A stretch of DNA of 64,000 nucleotides, taken from assembly GCF_016785095.1 (NCBI RefSeq), contig NZ_JAEKJB010000002.1, positions 248,001 to 312,000 of the forward strand. The letters run 5' to 3'. A program made the position numbers and the translations under genes. Each line of letters starts with the position of its first letter. The first letter of the stretch is position 1. The DNA is from Alloalcanivorax marinus (GTDB lineage: Bacteria > Pseudomonadota > Gammaproteobacteria > Pseudomonadales > Alcanivoracaceae). Under the pieces are notes generated by a model, which saw only the letters and a list, made by a program, of their open reading frames with translations, had not been told where the DNA came from and searched no databases. Below, piece after piece: positions 53,896 through 63,347 of this stretch.

Positions 53896-54369
53896 ATGGA
53901 TAAGAAGAGCGCGCATCAGGCTCGCAGCCTGGAGTACTTCCGGGGGCGGCAATTCAACGGCCAGTGGCGACTGTTCATCACCGCTCTGGTGGAAGAACTC
54001 AACGCCAGTGCCGGCAGCGACGAGATGCTGGCGTTCTTTGGTCACCTGGGCGCCAAGATCGCCAGCGACCTGCCCATCGACGAGCAGGACACCCTGGAGG
54101 GCCTGGAGGCGGCGGCCAACCGCCGCTGGAACCAGCTCGACTGGGGCTGGTGCCAGTTTTACAGTGAATCGGACATGATCGTGATCGTGCACGATGCCTG
54201 GCCGCGCCTGGAAGGCACGGTAGGTGATACCTGGGCCGCCGCGTTGGCGGCGATGCTGGCCGGTGCCTACAACGCCTGGCTGCGCGACCAGGGCGGGGAC
54301 GGCACCGTGGAGGTGCAGATACTCAAGGCCAATCAGGATGGGCCGCTGGAATTCTGCTATGGCTGTTGA
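53896..54369 (+). CDS. bcsD: Cellulose synthase subunit BcsD
   Basis: 157-residue protein, the usual BcsD length. Contains the family's helical core (YFRGRQFNGQWRLFITALVEELNASAGSDEMLAFFGHLGAKIAS) and the C-terminal beta segment with FCYG at the end. BcsD forms a periplasmic or cytoplasmic octameric ring that aligns glucan chains into crystalline fibrils. Presence of bcsD with bcsP/bcsQ marks a type I cellulose operon. It begins two bases after bcsC and overlaps bcsZ by 11 bases. Confidence 0.9.
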   Translation: MDKKSAHQARSLEYFRGRQFNGQWRLFITALVEELNASAGSDEMLAFFGHLGAKIASDLPIDEQDTLEGLEAAANRRWNQLDWGWCQFYSESDMIVIVHDAWPRLEGTVGDTWAAALAAMLAGAYNAWLRDQGGDGTVEVQILKANQDGPLEFCYGC

Positions 54370-55426
54370 CGATGATGACGTCGCGAGAGCGCCATCGGCC
54401 GCTTTCGCCCTTGTGCTGGCCCTGGTCTGGCTGGCACTGAGCGTGATCGGGGTGGCGCGCGCCGCCGACCCGGGCTGGCGGGCTTACCAGGCCCGCTTCA
54501 TCAGCGAAGAAGGCCGGGTAGTGGACACCGGCAACGGCAACATCAGCCACACCGAGGGCCAGGGCTGGGGCATGTTGATGGCGGTCTACTTCGACGACGC
54601 CGACCGCTTCGAGAAACTGTTCCGTTGGACCAACGACCACCTGCACCGCAAGGTGGACAATCTCTACACCTGGCGTTTCGAGCCGGACGCCGACCCCGCC
54701 ACCGTGGACCGCAATAACGCCACCGACGGTGATCTGCTGATCGCCTGGGCCCTGGAACTGGCCGGGCGCAAGTGGAAAGAACCCCGTTACGTGGTCGCCT
54801 CCATCGATACCCGCAATGCCATCCGCCGTTATCTGATCGCCGAGTACGGCGGTTACCTGGTGCTGCTGCCGGCCCGGGACGGTTTTCGCAAGGATGGCTA
54901 CGTGCAGTTGAATCTCTCCTACTGGGTGATGCCGGCGCTGGACTTTTTCGCGCGGCTGGAGCCGGACGGCCCCTGGCGGCGCCTGATGTACGATGGCGTG
55001 CGCTTGCTCAACGTGTCACGCTTCGGTAAACACCAACTACCACCGGACTGGCTGCGGCTGGACGACAACGGCAACGTAAGCCCGGCGACGGAGTGGCCTA
55101 CCCGCTTCGGCTTCGAGGCGGTGCGCGTGCCGCTCTATATGTACTGGTGGGGGCTGGGCGCGATGCCGGCCCTGGACGGCGTGCGCCGCTTCTGGCTGCA
55201 ACCGAAGCCGCCGGCCTGGGTGGACGTGATCAGCGAGGAAGAAGCGGAATACCCGCTGTCCGCCGGTGGCATGGCGGTACGTGCCCTGATCCAGGGGCGC
55301 GCCGGGCGCATTGCCCTGGTGCCGCCGCGCGCCGAGGATTATTACAGCGCCTCCCTGCAGATGCTCAGCCGGATCGCCGCCGCCCCGGCGCCATTGCTGA
55401 TCGGCCAGGACGGTAAAAAACTGTAA
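54359..55426 (+). CDS. bcsZ: Periplasmic endo-beta-1,4-glucanase BcsZ (GH8)
   Basis: 355-residue glycoside hydrolase family 8 enzyme. A hydrophobic leader (AFALVLALVWLALSVIGVARA) exports it to the periplasm, where it trims glucan during export. The general-acid Glu is in SHTEGQGWGM near residue 65. The segment equivalent to the E. coli base Asp243 (SYDAIR) reads GFEAVR here, with Glu in place of Asp (codon GAG). NNATDGDLLIAWALELAGRKW is the other conserved block. Start is the ATG overlapping the end of bcsD. Last gene of the cellulose operon. Confidence 0.9.
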   Translation: MAVDDDDVARAPSAAFALVLALVWLALSVIGVARAADPGWRAYQARFISEEGRVVDTGNGNISHTEGQGWGMLMAVYFDDADRFEKLFRWTNDHLHRKVDNLYTWRFEPDADPATVDRNNATDGDLLIAWALELAGRKWKEPRYVVASIDTRNAIRRYLIAEYGGYLVLLPARDGFRKDGYVQLNLSYWVMPALDFFARLEPDGPWRRLMYDGVRLLNVSRFGKHQLPPDWLRLDDNGNVSPATEWPTRFGFEAVRVPLYMYWWGLGAMPALDGVRRFWLQPKPPAWVDVISEEEAEYPLSAGGMAVRALIQGRAGRIALVPPRAEDYYSASLQMLSRIAAAPAPLLIGQDGKKL

Positions 55427-55529
55427 TTAGGCCGGCGGGCGCGACCCCGGTTCGGAACGCATCCGGGCTTCCTGGTTCCATACAGGGGAGGGGCGACGGG
55501 CCCCGTGTTTTTTTGCTAAAGGAGTGTTC

Positions 55530-56411
55530 ATGGTCAGGAAAGCGGTCATTCCGGTGGCCGGGTTCGGAACCCGCATGCTGCCGGCATCCAAGTCGATCCC
55601 CAAGGAAATGCTGCCGATCGTGGATCGGCCCGCCATTGATTACGTGGTGGAGGAGGCGGTCAACGCCGGCATCACCGAGATCATCCTGGTCAGCCATGGC
55701 AGCAAGACCGCCATCGAGAATTTCTTCGACGGCCACCCGGAATTGGAAGCCCAGCTTGAAGCCAAGGGCAAGACCGCGCTGCTGGAAACGGTGAGCAAGC
55801 CGCTGCCCGACGGCGTGCAGGTGATCAGCGTGCGTCAGGGCCCGCCCCTGGGCCTGGGTCACGCGGTCTGGCAGGCGCGCAACGCGGTGGCCGGCGAGCC
55901 GTTCGTGGTGATCCTGCCGGACGTGCTGGTGGACGACGATGGCCGAGGCAACGACCTGGCCAACATGATCCGCCGTTTCGAGGACAACGGCGCCGCCCAG
56001 ATCATGGTGGAGAAGGTGCCCGACGAACTGGTGCACAAGTACGGCATCGCCGACCTGGACGGCGCGCCACCGGCGGCCGGCGAGAGCGCGCCGATGCGCG
56101 GCGTGGTGGAAAAGCCGGACCGCGAGGTGGCACCTTCCAACCTGTCCGTGGTGGGCCGCTATGTGCTGCCGCCGGTGGTCATGGACCTGCTCGCCAACAC
56201 TCCGCCCGGGGCCGGTGACGAGATCCAGCTCACCGACGCCCTGGCCACCCTGATCGGGGACGCGCCGGTGGAAGCCTACGCCATGCTCGGCCGCACCTTT
56301 GATTGCGGCAGCAAGGAAGGTTACCTGGAAGCAATTCTGCATTACGCGCTCAAGCACCCGGAGATCGGTGGCGCCGCCCGCGATTTGATCGCCAAGGCGA
56401 ATCGCGGCTAA
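55530..56411 (+). CDS. galU: UTP-glucose-1-phosphate uridylyltransferase
   Basis: 293-residue enzyme making UDP-glucose, the substrate of both BcsA and Ugd. The nucleotide-binding opening VIPVAGFGTRMLPASKSIPKEMLPI is canonical, followed by IILVSHGSKTAIENFFD, LGLGHAVWQAR and the acceptor-site GVVEKP. AAAGGAG ribosome site; the ATG at 55530 is preferred to an in-frame GTG two codons earlier. About 100 bases separate it from bcsZ, so a separate promoter is possible. It starts a four-gene sugar-phosphate operon. Confidence 0.95.
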   Translation: MVRKAVIPVAGFGTRMLPASKSIPKEMLPIVDRPAIDYVVEEAVNAGITEIILVSHGSKTAIENFFDGHPELEAQLEAKGKTALLETVSKPLPDGVQVISVRQGPPLGLGHAVWQARNAVAGEPFVVILPDVLVDDDGRGNDLANMIRRFEDNGAAQIMVEKVPDELVHKYGIADLDGAPPAAGESAPMRGVVEKPDREVAPSNLSVVGRYVLPPVVMDLLANTPPGAGDEIQLTDALATLIGDAPVEAYAMLGRTFDCGSKEGYLEAILHYALKHPEIGGAARDLIAKANRG

Positions 56412-56439
56412 AGCGGAACGCATTGCAAAGGAGCCATAA

Positions 56440-57744
56440 ATGCGTATCGACATGTTTGGCGACACCCTGTGCGCCATGGTCACCGCCGCCGCCTTCGCGC
56501 AAAGCGGCCATCGGGTGCGCTGGTGGTTGCCACCCGGCCGGGTGGCAAGGGCTCTGGACGACGGCCGGGTGCTGTACCAGGAGCCCGGCCTGGCGGAGCT
56601 GGTCACCGCCCAGCGTCGCGCCGGGCGGCTGGACTGCCGTACCGACGAGCCGGGCCTGGCCGACCCCAATGGCGAACCGGCGGTGAGCGAACCCGCCCCG
56701 GTGGTGTGCCTGGCCCTGCAGCCCGGTGATTTCGACCGCGCCGAGCACCTGGCCGCCTGGGCCGGGCGCGGTGGCGCCCGCCTGCTGATCAATCAGAGCG
56801 TGTTCCCGGTGGGCAGCACCGAGCAACTGCAAAAAGGGCTGCGCGAGCAGGGCGCGGCCACCCCGGTGGTGTGCCTGCCGGATACCCTTCAGGAAGGCAT
56901 GGCGCTGGCCTCCTTCACCCGCCCCCATCATCTTCTGCTCGGTTGCGACGACCGCGAGGGGGAAGTGACCATGCGCGAACTTCTGCGCCCCTATAACCGC
57001 CGCCGCGACGTGCTGCAGGTGATGCAGCCCCGCGAGGCGGAGTTCACCAAGGTGGCGATCAGCGGCATGCTCGCCACCCGGCTCAGCTACATGAACGACA
57101 TGGCGCTGCTGGCCGAGGAACTGGGCGTCGACATCGACGTGATCCGCCAGGGCGTGGGCTCCGACCCGCGCATCGGCGAAGCCTATCTGTACGCCGGCTG
57201 CGGCTTCGGTGGCCCGGGTTTCAGCCGTGACGTGATGAACCTGACCGACACCCTGCGCCGGCGCCGGGTGGGCGCCAAGCTGCTTGAGCAGGTGCTGCAG
57301 ATCAACGAGCGCCAGAAGGAAGTTCTGTTCCGCAAGTTCTGGCGCCATTACGAAGGCGAGGTGGACCGCCGCCGGGTGACCCTGTGGGGCGCCGCCTTCA
57401 AGCCCGGCTCCGACCGGGTTGATAACGGCCCGGCGCTGCGTCTGATCGAAGCGCTCTGGGCCCAGGGCGTGGACGTGCACGTGCACGATCCCCTGGCGCT
57501 GCCGGAACTGGCCGCCTGGGCCCGGGACAAGGGCACCCTGACCCTGCACGACGATCCCTACGACGCCGCCCGCGACAGCGATGCCCTGATGCTGGTCACC
57601 GAATGGAAAGCCTATTGGGGCCCGGACTGGGACGACCTCAAGAACGCCATGCACACGCCGCTGATCCTGGACGGGCGCAACATCTATGACCCGGCGTACG
57701 TGACGCGCCAGGGCTTCACCTACTACGGCATCGGGAGACGCTGA
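56440..57744 (+). CDS. Degenerate UDP-glucose dehydrogenase paralogue (probable pseudoenzyme)
   Basis: 434-residue intact frame collinear with Ugd but lacking its catalytic machinery. The Rossmann motif GTGYVG has become GDTLCA (residues 7-12), the NPEF catalytic Glu segment reads LPDT (146-149), and the nucleophile segment GGSCFPKD reads GGPGFSRD, putting Gly at position 260. The Lys block [12 protein letters not shown] and [11 protein letters not shown] and the C-terminal domain ([14 protein letters not shown]) remain well conserved. The frame is undamaged and tightly coupled to pgi (TGATG), so it is maintained, perhaps as a regulatory or partner subunit. It should not be annotated as an active Ugd without testing. 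Confidence 0.85.
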   Translation: MRIDMFGDTLCAMVTAAAFAQSGHRVRWWLPPGRVARALDDGRVLYQEPGLAELVTAQRRAGRLDCRTDEPGLADPNGEPAVSEPAPVVCLALQPGDFDRAEHLAAWAGRGGARLLINQSVFPVGSTEQLQKGLREQGAATPVVCLPDTLQEGMALASFTRPHHLLLGCDDREGEVTMRELLRPYNRRRDVLQVMQPREAEFTKVAISGMLATRLSYMNDMALLAEELGVDIDVIRQGVGSDPRIGEAYLYAGCGFGGPGFSRDVMNLTDTLRRRRVGAKLLEQVLQINERQKEVLFRKFWRHYEGEVDRRRVTLWGAAFKPGSDRVDNGPALRLIEALWAQGVDVHVHDPLALPELAAWARDKGTLTLHDDPYDAARDSDALMLVTEWKAYWGPDWDDLKNAMHTPLILDGRNIYDPAYVTRQGFTYYGIGRR

Positions 57745-59390
57745 TGAGTGGCATTCCCCTGCACGACGTTGACGCCGCCCGGGCCGCCGACCAGGCCCTG
57801 CGCGACCACGCCGGCCAGGCCCGCCACTGGCACCTGGCCGATCTGTTCGCCGAGGACGCGGAGCGTTTCCAGCGCCTGAGCCTGAGCGCCTGCGGGCTGC
57901 TGGCGGATTTCAGCAAGCAGCGTCTCAGTCCCGAGACCCTGGACAAACTGCGTGGGCTGGCCCACGCCCGGGGCCTGGACGCCTGGATGCGCTGCCTGTT
58001 CGAAGGCGGCGAGGTGAACTGGACCGAGGGGCGCGCCGCCATGCACTGGCGGCTGCGCGAACCGGGCCGGGAGGAGGGCGAGGACGATCCGGTGCGCGAC
58101 CAGCTGGCGCGCATGGAACGCATGGTCACGCGGATTCTCTCCGGCCAGTGGCGTGGCTGCGAAGGCGACGCCATCACCGACGTGGTCAACGTGGGCGTGG
58201 GCGGCTCCGATCTGGGCCCGCTGATGGCCTCGGTGGCCCTGCACGAGCACCGGCCCGCCAACGGCCAGCGTCCGCGGCTGCACTTCGTGTCGTCCATGGA
58301 CGGCAGCCAGATCGTGCCGCTGCTCGATGAGCTGAATCCGGCCACCACCCTGATCGTGCTGTCCTCCAAGTCGTTCACCACGGTGGACACCCTCAGCAAC
58401 GCGGCCACCGCCCGCTACTGGCTGGAGCAGGCCTTCCCGGACCGCAACGGCGCGGTGCTGCGCTGCCACTTCATCGGCGTGTCCGCCATGCCCGAGCGCA
58501 TGAGCGAGTGGGGCATCCACGAGGACAACCAGCTGCTGTTCTGGGAGTGGGTGGGCGGTCGCTATTCGCTGTGGTCCACCATCGGCCTGCCGATCGCGCT
58601 GACCATCGGCATGGACGGTTTTCGGGAGCTGCTGGCCGGTGCCCACGATCTGGACCGCCATTTCCGCGAGGCGCCCTGGGAGGCCAACCTGCCGGTGCTG
58701 ATGGGCCTGGTGGATGTGTGGAACCTGAACTACCTGGATATCACCGCCCGCGCGGTGCTGCCCTACGATGGCCGGCTCAAGCACTGGCCCGCCTACGTGG
58801 AGCAGCTTGAGATGGAGTCCAACGGTAAATCCGTGGATCGGGACGGCGAACTGGTGGACTACCACACCTGCCCGGTGATCTGGGGCGAGGTGGGGCCCAA
58901 CGCCCAACACGCTTTCTATCAGTTGCTGCACCAGGGCACCCAGCCGGTGGCCTGTGAGTTCATCGCCGCCGCCCGCCACGGCCTGGATGGCAACAGCGCC
59001 GAGCTGCGGCCGCTGGAGGAACAGCACTCCCTGACCCTGGCCAATTGCCTGGCGCAATCGCGGCTGCTGGCCCTGGGCGACCGGGCGCTGGACGATGATG
59101 GCGATACCCCGGCCTACAAGCGCTACCGGGGCAACCAGCCCAGCACCACGCTGCTCATGGACGAACTCACCCCCCGCCACCTGGGGGCCCTGGTGGCGCT
59201 CTACGAGCACAAGGTGTTCGTGCAGGCGGTGCTGTGGGGCATCAACCCCTTCGATCAATGGGGTGTGGAAATGGGCAAGAAAATCGCCAAGGATATGATT
59301 CGGGTGCTGGAAAGCGGTGAGGGCAGTGACGGCCTGGACGCTTCCACCCGGGCGTTGGCCGGTTATATCCGCGCCCAGCAAAGCTCCTGA
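57744..59390 (+). CDS. pgi: Glucose-6-phosphate isomerase
   Basis: 548-residue cytoplasmic enzyme interconverting glucose-6-P and fructose-6-P. Conserved blocks: [54 protein letters not shown] (family signature) and [12 protein letters not shown] containing the C-terminal active-site Lys. Length is normal for the bacterial/eukaryotic PGI type. It overlaps the upstream pseudoenzyme gene by one base. It connects central carbon flow to UDP-glucose and hexosamine supply for the surface polymers. Confidence 0.95.
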   Translation: MSGIPLHDVDAARAADQALRDHAGQARHWHLADLFAEDAERFQRLSLSACGLLADFSKQRLSPETLDKLRGLAHARGLDAWMRCLFEGGEVNWTEGRAAMHWRLREPGREEGEDDPVRDQLARMERMVTRILSGQWRGCEGDAITDVVNVGVGGSDLGPLMASVALHEHRPANGQRPRLHFVSSMDGSQIVPLLDELNPATTLIVLSSKSFTTVDTLSNAATARYWLEQAFPDRNGAVLRCHFIGVSAMPERMSEWGIHEDNQLLFWEWVGGRYSLWSTIGLPIALTIGMDGFRELLAGAHDLDRHFREAPWEANLPVLMGLVDVWNLNYLDITARAVLPYDGRLKHWPAYVEQLEMESNGKSVDRDGELVDYHTCPVIWGEVGPNAQHAFYQLLHQGTQPVACEFIAAARHGLDGNSAELRPLEEQHSLTLANCLAQSRLLALGDRALDDDGDTPAYKRYRGNQPSTTLLMDELTPRHLGALVALYEHKVFVQAVLWGINPFDQWGVEMGKKIAKDMIRVLESGEGSDGLDASTRALAGYIRAQQSS

Positions 59391-59420
59391 CTTCATGGAT
59401 TCAAGGATTAAGGACATCCC

Positions 59421-60791
59421 ATGACTGAACTGGCAGACACTCTGTTCCGCGCCTACGACATCCGCGGCATTTACGAGGACACCCTCACCGTGGACGCGGC
59501 CCGTCTGATCGGCCTGGCCATCGGCACGGAAGTGCGCGCCAAGGGCGGCGACACCGTGGCGGTGGGCCGCGATGGCCGGCTGTCTTCCCCGGCGCTGGTG
59601 GACGGCCTCGCCCGGGGCCTGCAGGCGAGCGGCTGCAACGTGGTGGAAGTGGGCCTGGTGCCCACCCCGGTGCTGTATTTCGCCACCCACCTTTACCACG
59701 ACGCCGACTCCGGCGTGATGGTCACCGGCAGCCACAACCCGCCGGACTACAACGGCTTCAAGATCGTTATTCAGGGCACGGCGCTGTCCGGTGATGCCAT
59801 CCAGGCTCTCAAGGCCCGCATTCAGCGCGGGGACTTCAGCGAAGGCGAGGGCACTCGCGAGCAACGGGACGTGCTGCCCGCCTACCTGAACGCCGTGCAA
59901 CGCCGCCATCAGCTGGCGCGCCCGCTCAAGGTGGTGGTGGACTGCGGCAACGGCGCCGCCGGCGTTACCGCCCCGGAGGCACTGATGCTGCTCGGCTGCG
60001 ACGTGGTGCCCCTGTACGCGGACGTGGACGGCACTTTCCCCAACCACCACCCGGACCCGGGCGACATTGAAACCCTCAAGGACCTGATCGCCACCGTTGG
60101 CGAGGAAAACGCCGACCTGGGGCTGGCCTTCGATGGCGACGGCGACCGGCTCGGCGTGGTGCTTCCCGATGGCGACGTGGTCTACCCGGACATTCTGCTC
60201 ATGGCCCTGGCCGAGGACCTGGCCTCCCGGGTGCCCGGCGCCAAGGTGATCTTCGACGTCAAATGCACCGGCGAGCTGTTCGACGTGATCAAGAAGGCCG
60301 GCGGCGAGCCGGAAATGTGGCGCACCGGCCACTCGCTGATCAAGGCGCGCATGAAGGAAACCGGCGCCCTGCTGGCCGGCGAGATGAGCGGCCATATCTT
60401 CTTCGCCGAGGATTGGTACGGCTTTGACGACGCCACCCTGGCGGCGGCCCGGCTGCTGGGTATTCTCAGCCGCTATGACGGCGACGCGGTGAGCTTCTTC
60501 CAGCGCTTCCCGCGCCTGCACTCCACCCCGGAGATCCAGATCCAGGTTACCGAGGAGAACAAGTTCGCCATCATCGAGTACCTGCAGGAGCACGCCGACC
60601 TGGGCGAGGGCGAGCGCCGGGTCATTGACGGTATCCGCATGGATTACCCGGACGGCTGGGGTCTGTGCCGGGCCTCCAACACCTCGCCGAAGCTGGTGAC
60701 CCGCTACGAAGCCCGCGACGACGCCACCCTGGCGCGTATCCGCCAGCGCTTCGAAGCCGCCATCGAGCAGGCCATTCAGGCGGTGGGCTGA
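59421..60791 (+). CDS. algC: Phosphomannomutase/phosphoglucomutase (AlgC type)
   Basis: 456-residue alpha-D-phosphohexomutase. FRAYDIRGIYEDTL at the start, active-site phosphoserine loop MVTGSHNPPDYNGFK near residue 108 (Ser in TGSHNP), metal-binding loop AFDGDGDRLGVV near 237, sugar-binding GEMSGHIFF near 320 and the C-terminal phosphate-binding RASNTSPKLVTRYE. Converts Glc-6-P to Glc-1-P for GalU and Man-6-P to Man-1-P. It ends in a palindrome (CGGTGGGC-TGA-GCCCACCG) that contains the stop codon and could mark the transcript end. Confidence 0.94.
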   Translation: MTELADTLFRAYDIRGIYEDTLTVDAARLIGLAIGTEVRAKGGDTVAVGRDGRLSSPALVDGLARGLQASGCNVVEVGLVPTPVLYFATHLYHDADSGVMVTGSHNPPDYNGFKIVIQGTALSGDAIQALKARIQRGDFSEGEGTREQRDVLPAYLNAVQRRHQLARPLKVVVDCGNGAAGVTAPEALMLLGCDVVPLYADVDGTFPNHHPDPGDIETLKDLIATVGEENADLGLAFDGDGDRLGVVLPDGDVVYPDILLMALAEDLASRVPGAKVIFDVKCTGELFDVIKKAGGEPEMWRTGHSLIKARMKETGALLAGEMSGHIFFAEDWYGFDDATLAAARLLGILSRYDGDAVSFFQRFPRLHSTPEIQIQVTEENKFAIIEYLQEHADLGEGERRVIDGIRMDYPDGWGLCRASNTSPKLVTRYEARDDATLARIRQRFEAAIEQAIQAVG

Positions 60792-60812
60792 GCCCACCGC
60801 TGCCACCTCCCT

Positions 60813-60874
60813 ATCGCGACTGAAGTCGCTCCTACGGCGGTCTTTGATGCTGTAGGAGCGACTTCAGTCGCGAT
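60813..60874. repeat. REP-like inverted pair
   Basis: ATCGCGACTGAAGTCGCTCC facing GGAGCGACTTCAGTCGCGAT around a short loop; arms are nearly perfect complements, so the RNA would form a long hairpin. Same family as 1467, 62147 and 63348. Confidence 0.85.
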
Positions 60875-60920
60875 CCCCCCCAAACCCAATGGCACACCCC
60901 AACCCCTCTCTGCTATCCTC

Positions 60921-60942
60921 AAACCAAGCAAGCGCTTGGTTT
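60921..60942. promoter_or_regulatory. Perfect palindrome, probable TetR-type operator
   Basis: AAACCAAGC, spacer AAGC, GCTTGGTTT: exact 9-bp arms, 47-69 bases before the acyl-CoA dehydrogenase start. This type of palindrome is typical for TetR regulators of lipid-degradation genes. No regulator gene lies nearby. Confidence 0.7.
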
Positions 60943-60989
60943 ATGGCGCACCCGATCAAAGCCCCCCGATTCGAGAACAAGGAGCGACC

Positions 60990-62132
60990 GTGGCCGACCT
61001 GTCCTATTTCAACGAAACCCACGAGATGGTGCGCGACACCGTGCGCAAGTTCGTGGAACGCGAGATCCTGCCCCAGGTGAACGACTGGGAGGAGGCCGGC
61101 GCCTTCCCCCGTGAGCTGTACAAGAAGGCGGCCGACGCCGGCATCCTCGGCATCGGCGCCCCGGAACGCTGGGGCGGCAGCGGCGAGGACGTGTTCATGA
61201 AGGTGGCCGCCTGCGAGGAAATCACCCGCTGTACCTCCGGCGGCGTGGGCGCCAGCCTGGGCTCCCTGGACATCGGCCTGCCGCCGGTGTGGAAGTGGGG
61301 CTCCGAGGCCCTGCAGGAGCGGGTGGTGCCGGCGGTGCTGGCCGGCGACAAGATCGCCGCCCTGGCGATCACCGAGCCCGGCGGTGGCTCCGACGTGGCC
61401 AACCTGCGCACCAAGGCCACCCGCGATGGTGACCACTATGTGGTGAACGGCGCCAAGACCTTCATTACCAGCGGCGTGCGCGCGGACTACTACACGGTGG
61501 CGGTGCGCACCGGCGGTGCCGGTTTCGGCGGTGTGTCCCTGCTGCTGGTGGAGAAGGGTACCCCGGGCTTCACCGTGGGCCGGGAGCTGAAGAAGATGGG
61601 CTGGTGGGCGTCCGACACCGCCGAGCTGTATTTCGAGGACTGCCGGGTGCCGGCGGAAAACCTGATCGGCCCGGAGAACGGCGGCTTCTACTGCATCATG
61701 AGCAACTTCCAGATGGAGCGGCTGATCCTGGCGGTGACCGCCAACATGACCGCCCAGGTGGCGCTGGAAGAGGCCATGGCCTACGCCAGGGAGCGCCAGG
61801 CCTTTGGCCGGCCCATCGCCGGCTTCCAGGTGACCCGCCACAAGCTGGCGGAGATGGCCACCCAGGTGGCCGTGAGCCGGGAATTCACTTACCGCACGGC
61901 GGCGCGCATCGCCAACGGCGAGGACTGCGTGCTGGACGTGTCCATGGCCAAGAACCAGGCCACGCAATGCGCCGACCGGGTGACCTGGGACGCGGTGCAG
62001 ATCTTCGGCGGCGCCGGCTACATGCGTGGCACCGTGGTGGAGCGGCTGTTCCGGGACAACCGCATCCTGTCCATCGGCGGCGGCACCTACGAGATCATGA
62101 ACGAGGTGATCGCCAAGCGGCTGGGGCTCTAG
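60990..62132 (+). CDS. Acyl-CoA dehydrogenase
   Basis: 380-residue flavoenzyme performing the first step of acyl-CoA beta-oxidation or branched/aromatic acyl-CoA degradation. The flavin/substrate motif LAITEPGGGSDVANLRT is near residue 130, and the C-terminal FGGAGYMRGTVVERLFRDNRILSIGGGTYEIMNEVIAKRLGL holds the catalytic Glu position in GGTYEI. Start is GTG at 60990, eight bases after an AAGGAG ribosome site; longer in-frame openings overlap the upstream palindrome. It is a single-gene unit flanked by REP-like repeats. Confidence 0.92.
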   Translation: MADLSYFNETHEMVRDTVRKFVEREILPQVNDWEEAGAFPRELYKKAADAGILGIGAPERWGGSGEDVFMKVAACEEITRCTSGGVGASLGSLDIGLPPVWKWGSEALQERVVPAVLAGDKIAALAITEPGGGSDVANLRTKATRDGDHYVVNGAKTFITSGVRADYYTVAVRTGGAGFGGVSLLLVEKGTPGFTVGRELKKMGWWASDTAELYFEDCRVPAENLIGPENGGFYCIMSNFQMERLILAVTANMTAQVALEEAMAYARERQAFGRPIAGFQVTRHKLAEMATQVAVSREFTYRTAARIANGEDCVLDVSMAKNQATQCADRVTWDAVQIFGGAGYMRGTVVERLFRDNRILSIGGGTYEIMNEVIAKRLGL

Positions 62133-62146
62133 CCGCCCACGCCGCC

Positions 62147-62218
62147 ATCGCGACTAAAGCGGAACGCCGCCCGGTCGCTCCTACAGAATATGGTAGTAGG
62201 AGCGACTTCAGTCGCGAT
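62147..62218. repeat. REP-like inverted pair
   Basis: Facing copies ATCGCGACTAAAGCGGAAC and GGAGCGACTTCAGTCGCGAT. The left arm carries the same GCGGAACGCCGCCCGG variant as the copy at 1467. It fills the gap between two convergent genes and may serve as a bidirectional transcript end. Confidence 0.83.
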
Positions 62219-62224
62219 CAGGCG

Positions 62225-63226
62225 TCAGCCGGCGGTGCACTCCGCCCGGGAGCTGTCGAGCTTGCAGCGGATCTTGCGCAGCAGGTCCAGCATGTCGCCG
62301 TCGTAGTAGCCTTCCTTGCGCAACTGGTCCCGGGAGTCCTGCATCATCAGCTCGTATTCGCGCTTGTCCTCGTCGGGGATGTCCACCCACCACTTGGGGT
62401 CGACCTGGTCCGACTCACGCTTGAGCTGCTCCAGTACCTTGTCCAGGTTGTCGTAAAAATACTCCCGGGACTTCTGCGCGATCTCCGCCGGGAACCGGTC
62501 TTCCTTGCCCACCAGCTGGATCGAGAGCTGCAACAGCGGGTAATCGATGATGCCACCGTCGGGCTGCAGGCCCTTGTACAGTTCCAGCACGTTGTAGGCC
62601 ACCAGCGGCGCGGCGATCACGTCCACGGAGCCGTTGTTGAACTTGCCGGCGAAGTTGGTGATGTCCGAGGGTACCGGGGTGGCGCCGGCGGCGGCCACCA
62701 TCTTGGCCTGGGTGGGGTCGAAATCGAGCACCGCCACTTTCTTGCCGGCGGCCTTGGCCAGGGAGTTGATCTCCCGGTCGTTGACGAACAGGTAGGCGGC
62801 GCCGATGGGGGCGATGCCGATCACCTCGTAGGAATTGGCGGTGAGCTGCTCGGCGCGGCTCGGGTGCGACAGCACGCGCAGGGCGAGCTTCATGTGCTCC
62901 ATGGTGGGCAGGGCGCCGATGGAGTCCAGGGTGCCGGCGTACTTGTTGAACTGGCGGGCGCGCAGCCCGGTGATCAGGGAGGCATCGCACTGGCCGGCCT
63001 TGAGGTCCTCGGCGGCCACTTGCTCATTGGTGTAGACGCGCAGGTTGGCCTTCAGGCCCCAGTTCAGCGCGGCGGCGCGCCAGTCCTTCATGGCGGCCAT
63101 GGTGGGGCCCATCTGGCCGGCGATATCGAATACGCAGATGTCGCGTTCGATCTGCTCCTGGGCCTGGGCGGCGCCGGCCAGCAACAGGGTGGCGGCGGCC
63201 AGGAGGGCGCTGAAGCGTTTTGTCAT
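62225..63226 (-). CDS. AdeT-like putative periplasmic solute-binding protein
   Basis: 333-residue exported protein: signal peptide SALLAAATLLLAGAAQAQ, then a TRAP/DctP-like body with ICVFDIAGQMGPTMAAMKDWRAAALNWGL, VAAEDLKAGQCDASLITGLRARQFNKYAGTLDSIGAL and ITNFAGKFNNGSVDVIAAPLVAYNVLELYKGL. These blocks match the Acinetobacter AdeT proteins, once annotated as RND efflux components but built like solute-binding proteins. Three Cys (two near the C-terminus, CKLDSSRAEC) could form a disulfide. No transporter membrane genes are adjacent. The ligand is unknown. Confidence 0.8.
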   Translation of the reverse strand: MTKRFSALLAAATLLLAGAAQAQEQIERDICVFDIAGQMGPTMAAMKDWRAAALNWGLKANLRVYTNEQVAAEDLKAGQCDASLITGLRARQFNKYAGTLDSIGALPTMEHMKLALRVLSHPSRAEQLTANSYEVIGIAPIGAAYLFVNDREINSLAKAAGKKVAVLDFDPTQAKMVAAAGATPVPSDITNFAGKFNNGSVDVIAAPLVAYNVLELYKGLQPDGGIIDYPLLQLSIQLVGKEDRFPAEIAQKSREYFYDNLDKVLEQLKRESDQVDPKWWVDIPDEDKREYELMMQDSRDQLRKEGYYDGDMLDLLRKIRCKLDSSRAECTAG

Positions 63227-63347
63227 GGTTATGGTCCTTCATCCGGGTCTCTGTCCGGATGGTAGGCGGGTGGCGCCAGGACACAAAACCTTGGCGCCCG
63301 GGTGAGTGAGCGTTTCGGTCACCCGCCGGGCTGATCGTACCCCCACC

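Noticed and set aside
55500-55520. T-run before galU considered as a terminator for the cellulose operon
   Set aside because: The preceding GGGCCCCGT segment can form only a very short stem, so a Rho-independent terminator is not supported.
60936-60989. Upstream extension of the acyl-CoA dehydrogenase frame
   Set aside because: The extension overlaps the operator palindrome and has no ribosome site, whereas the GTG at 60990 has AAGGAG correctly spaced.
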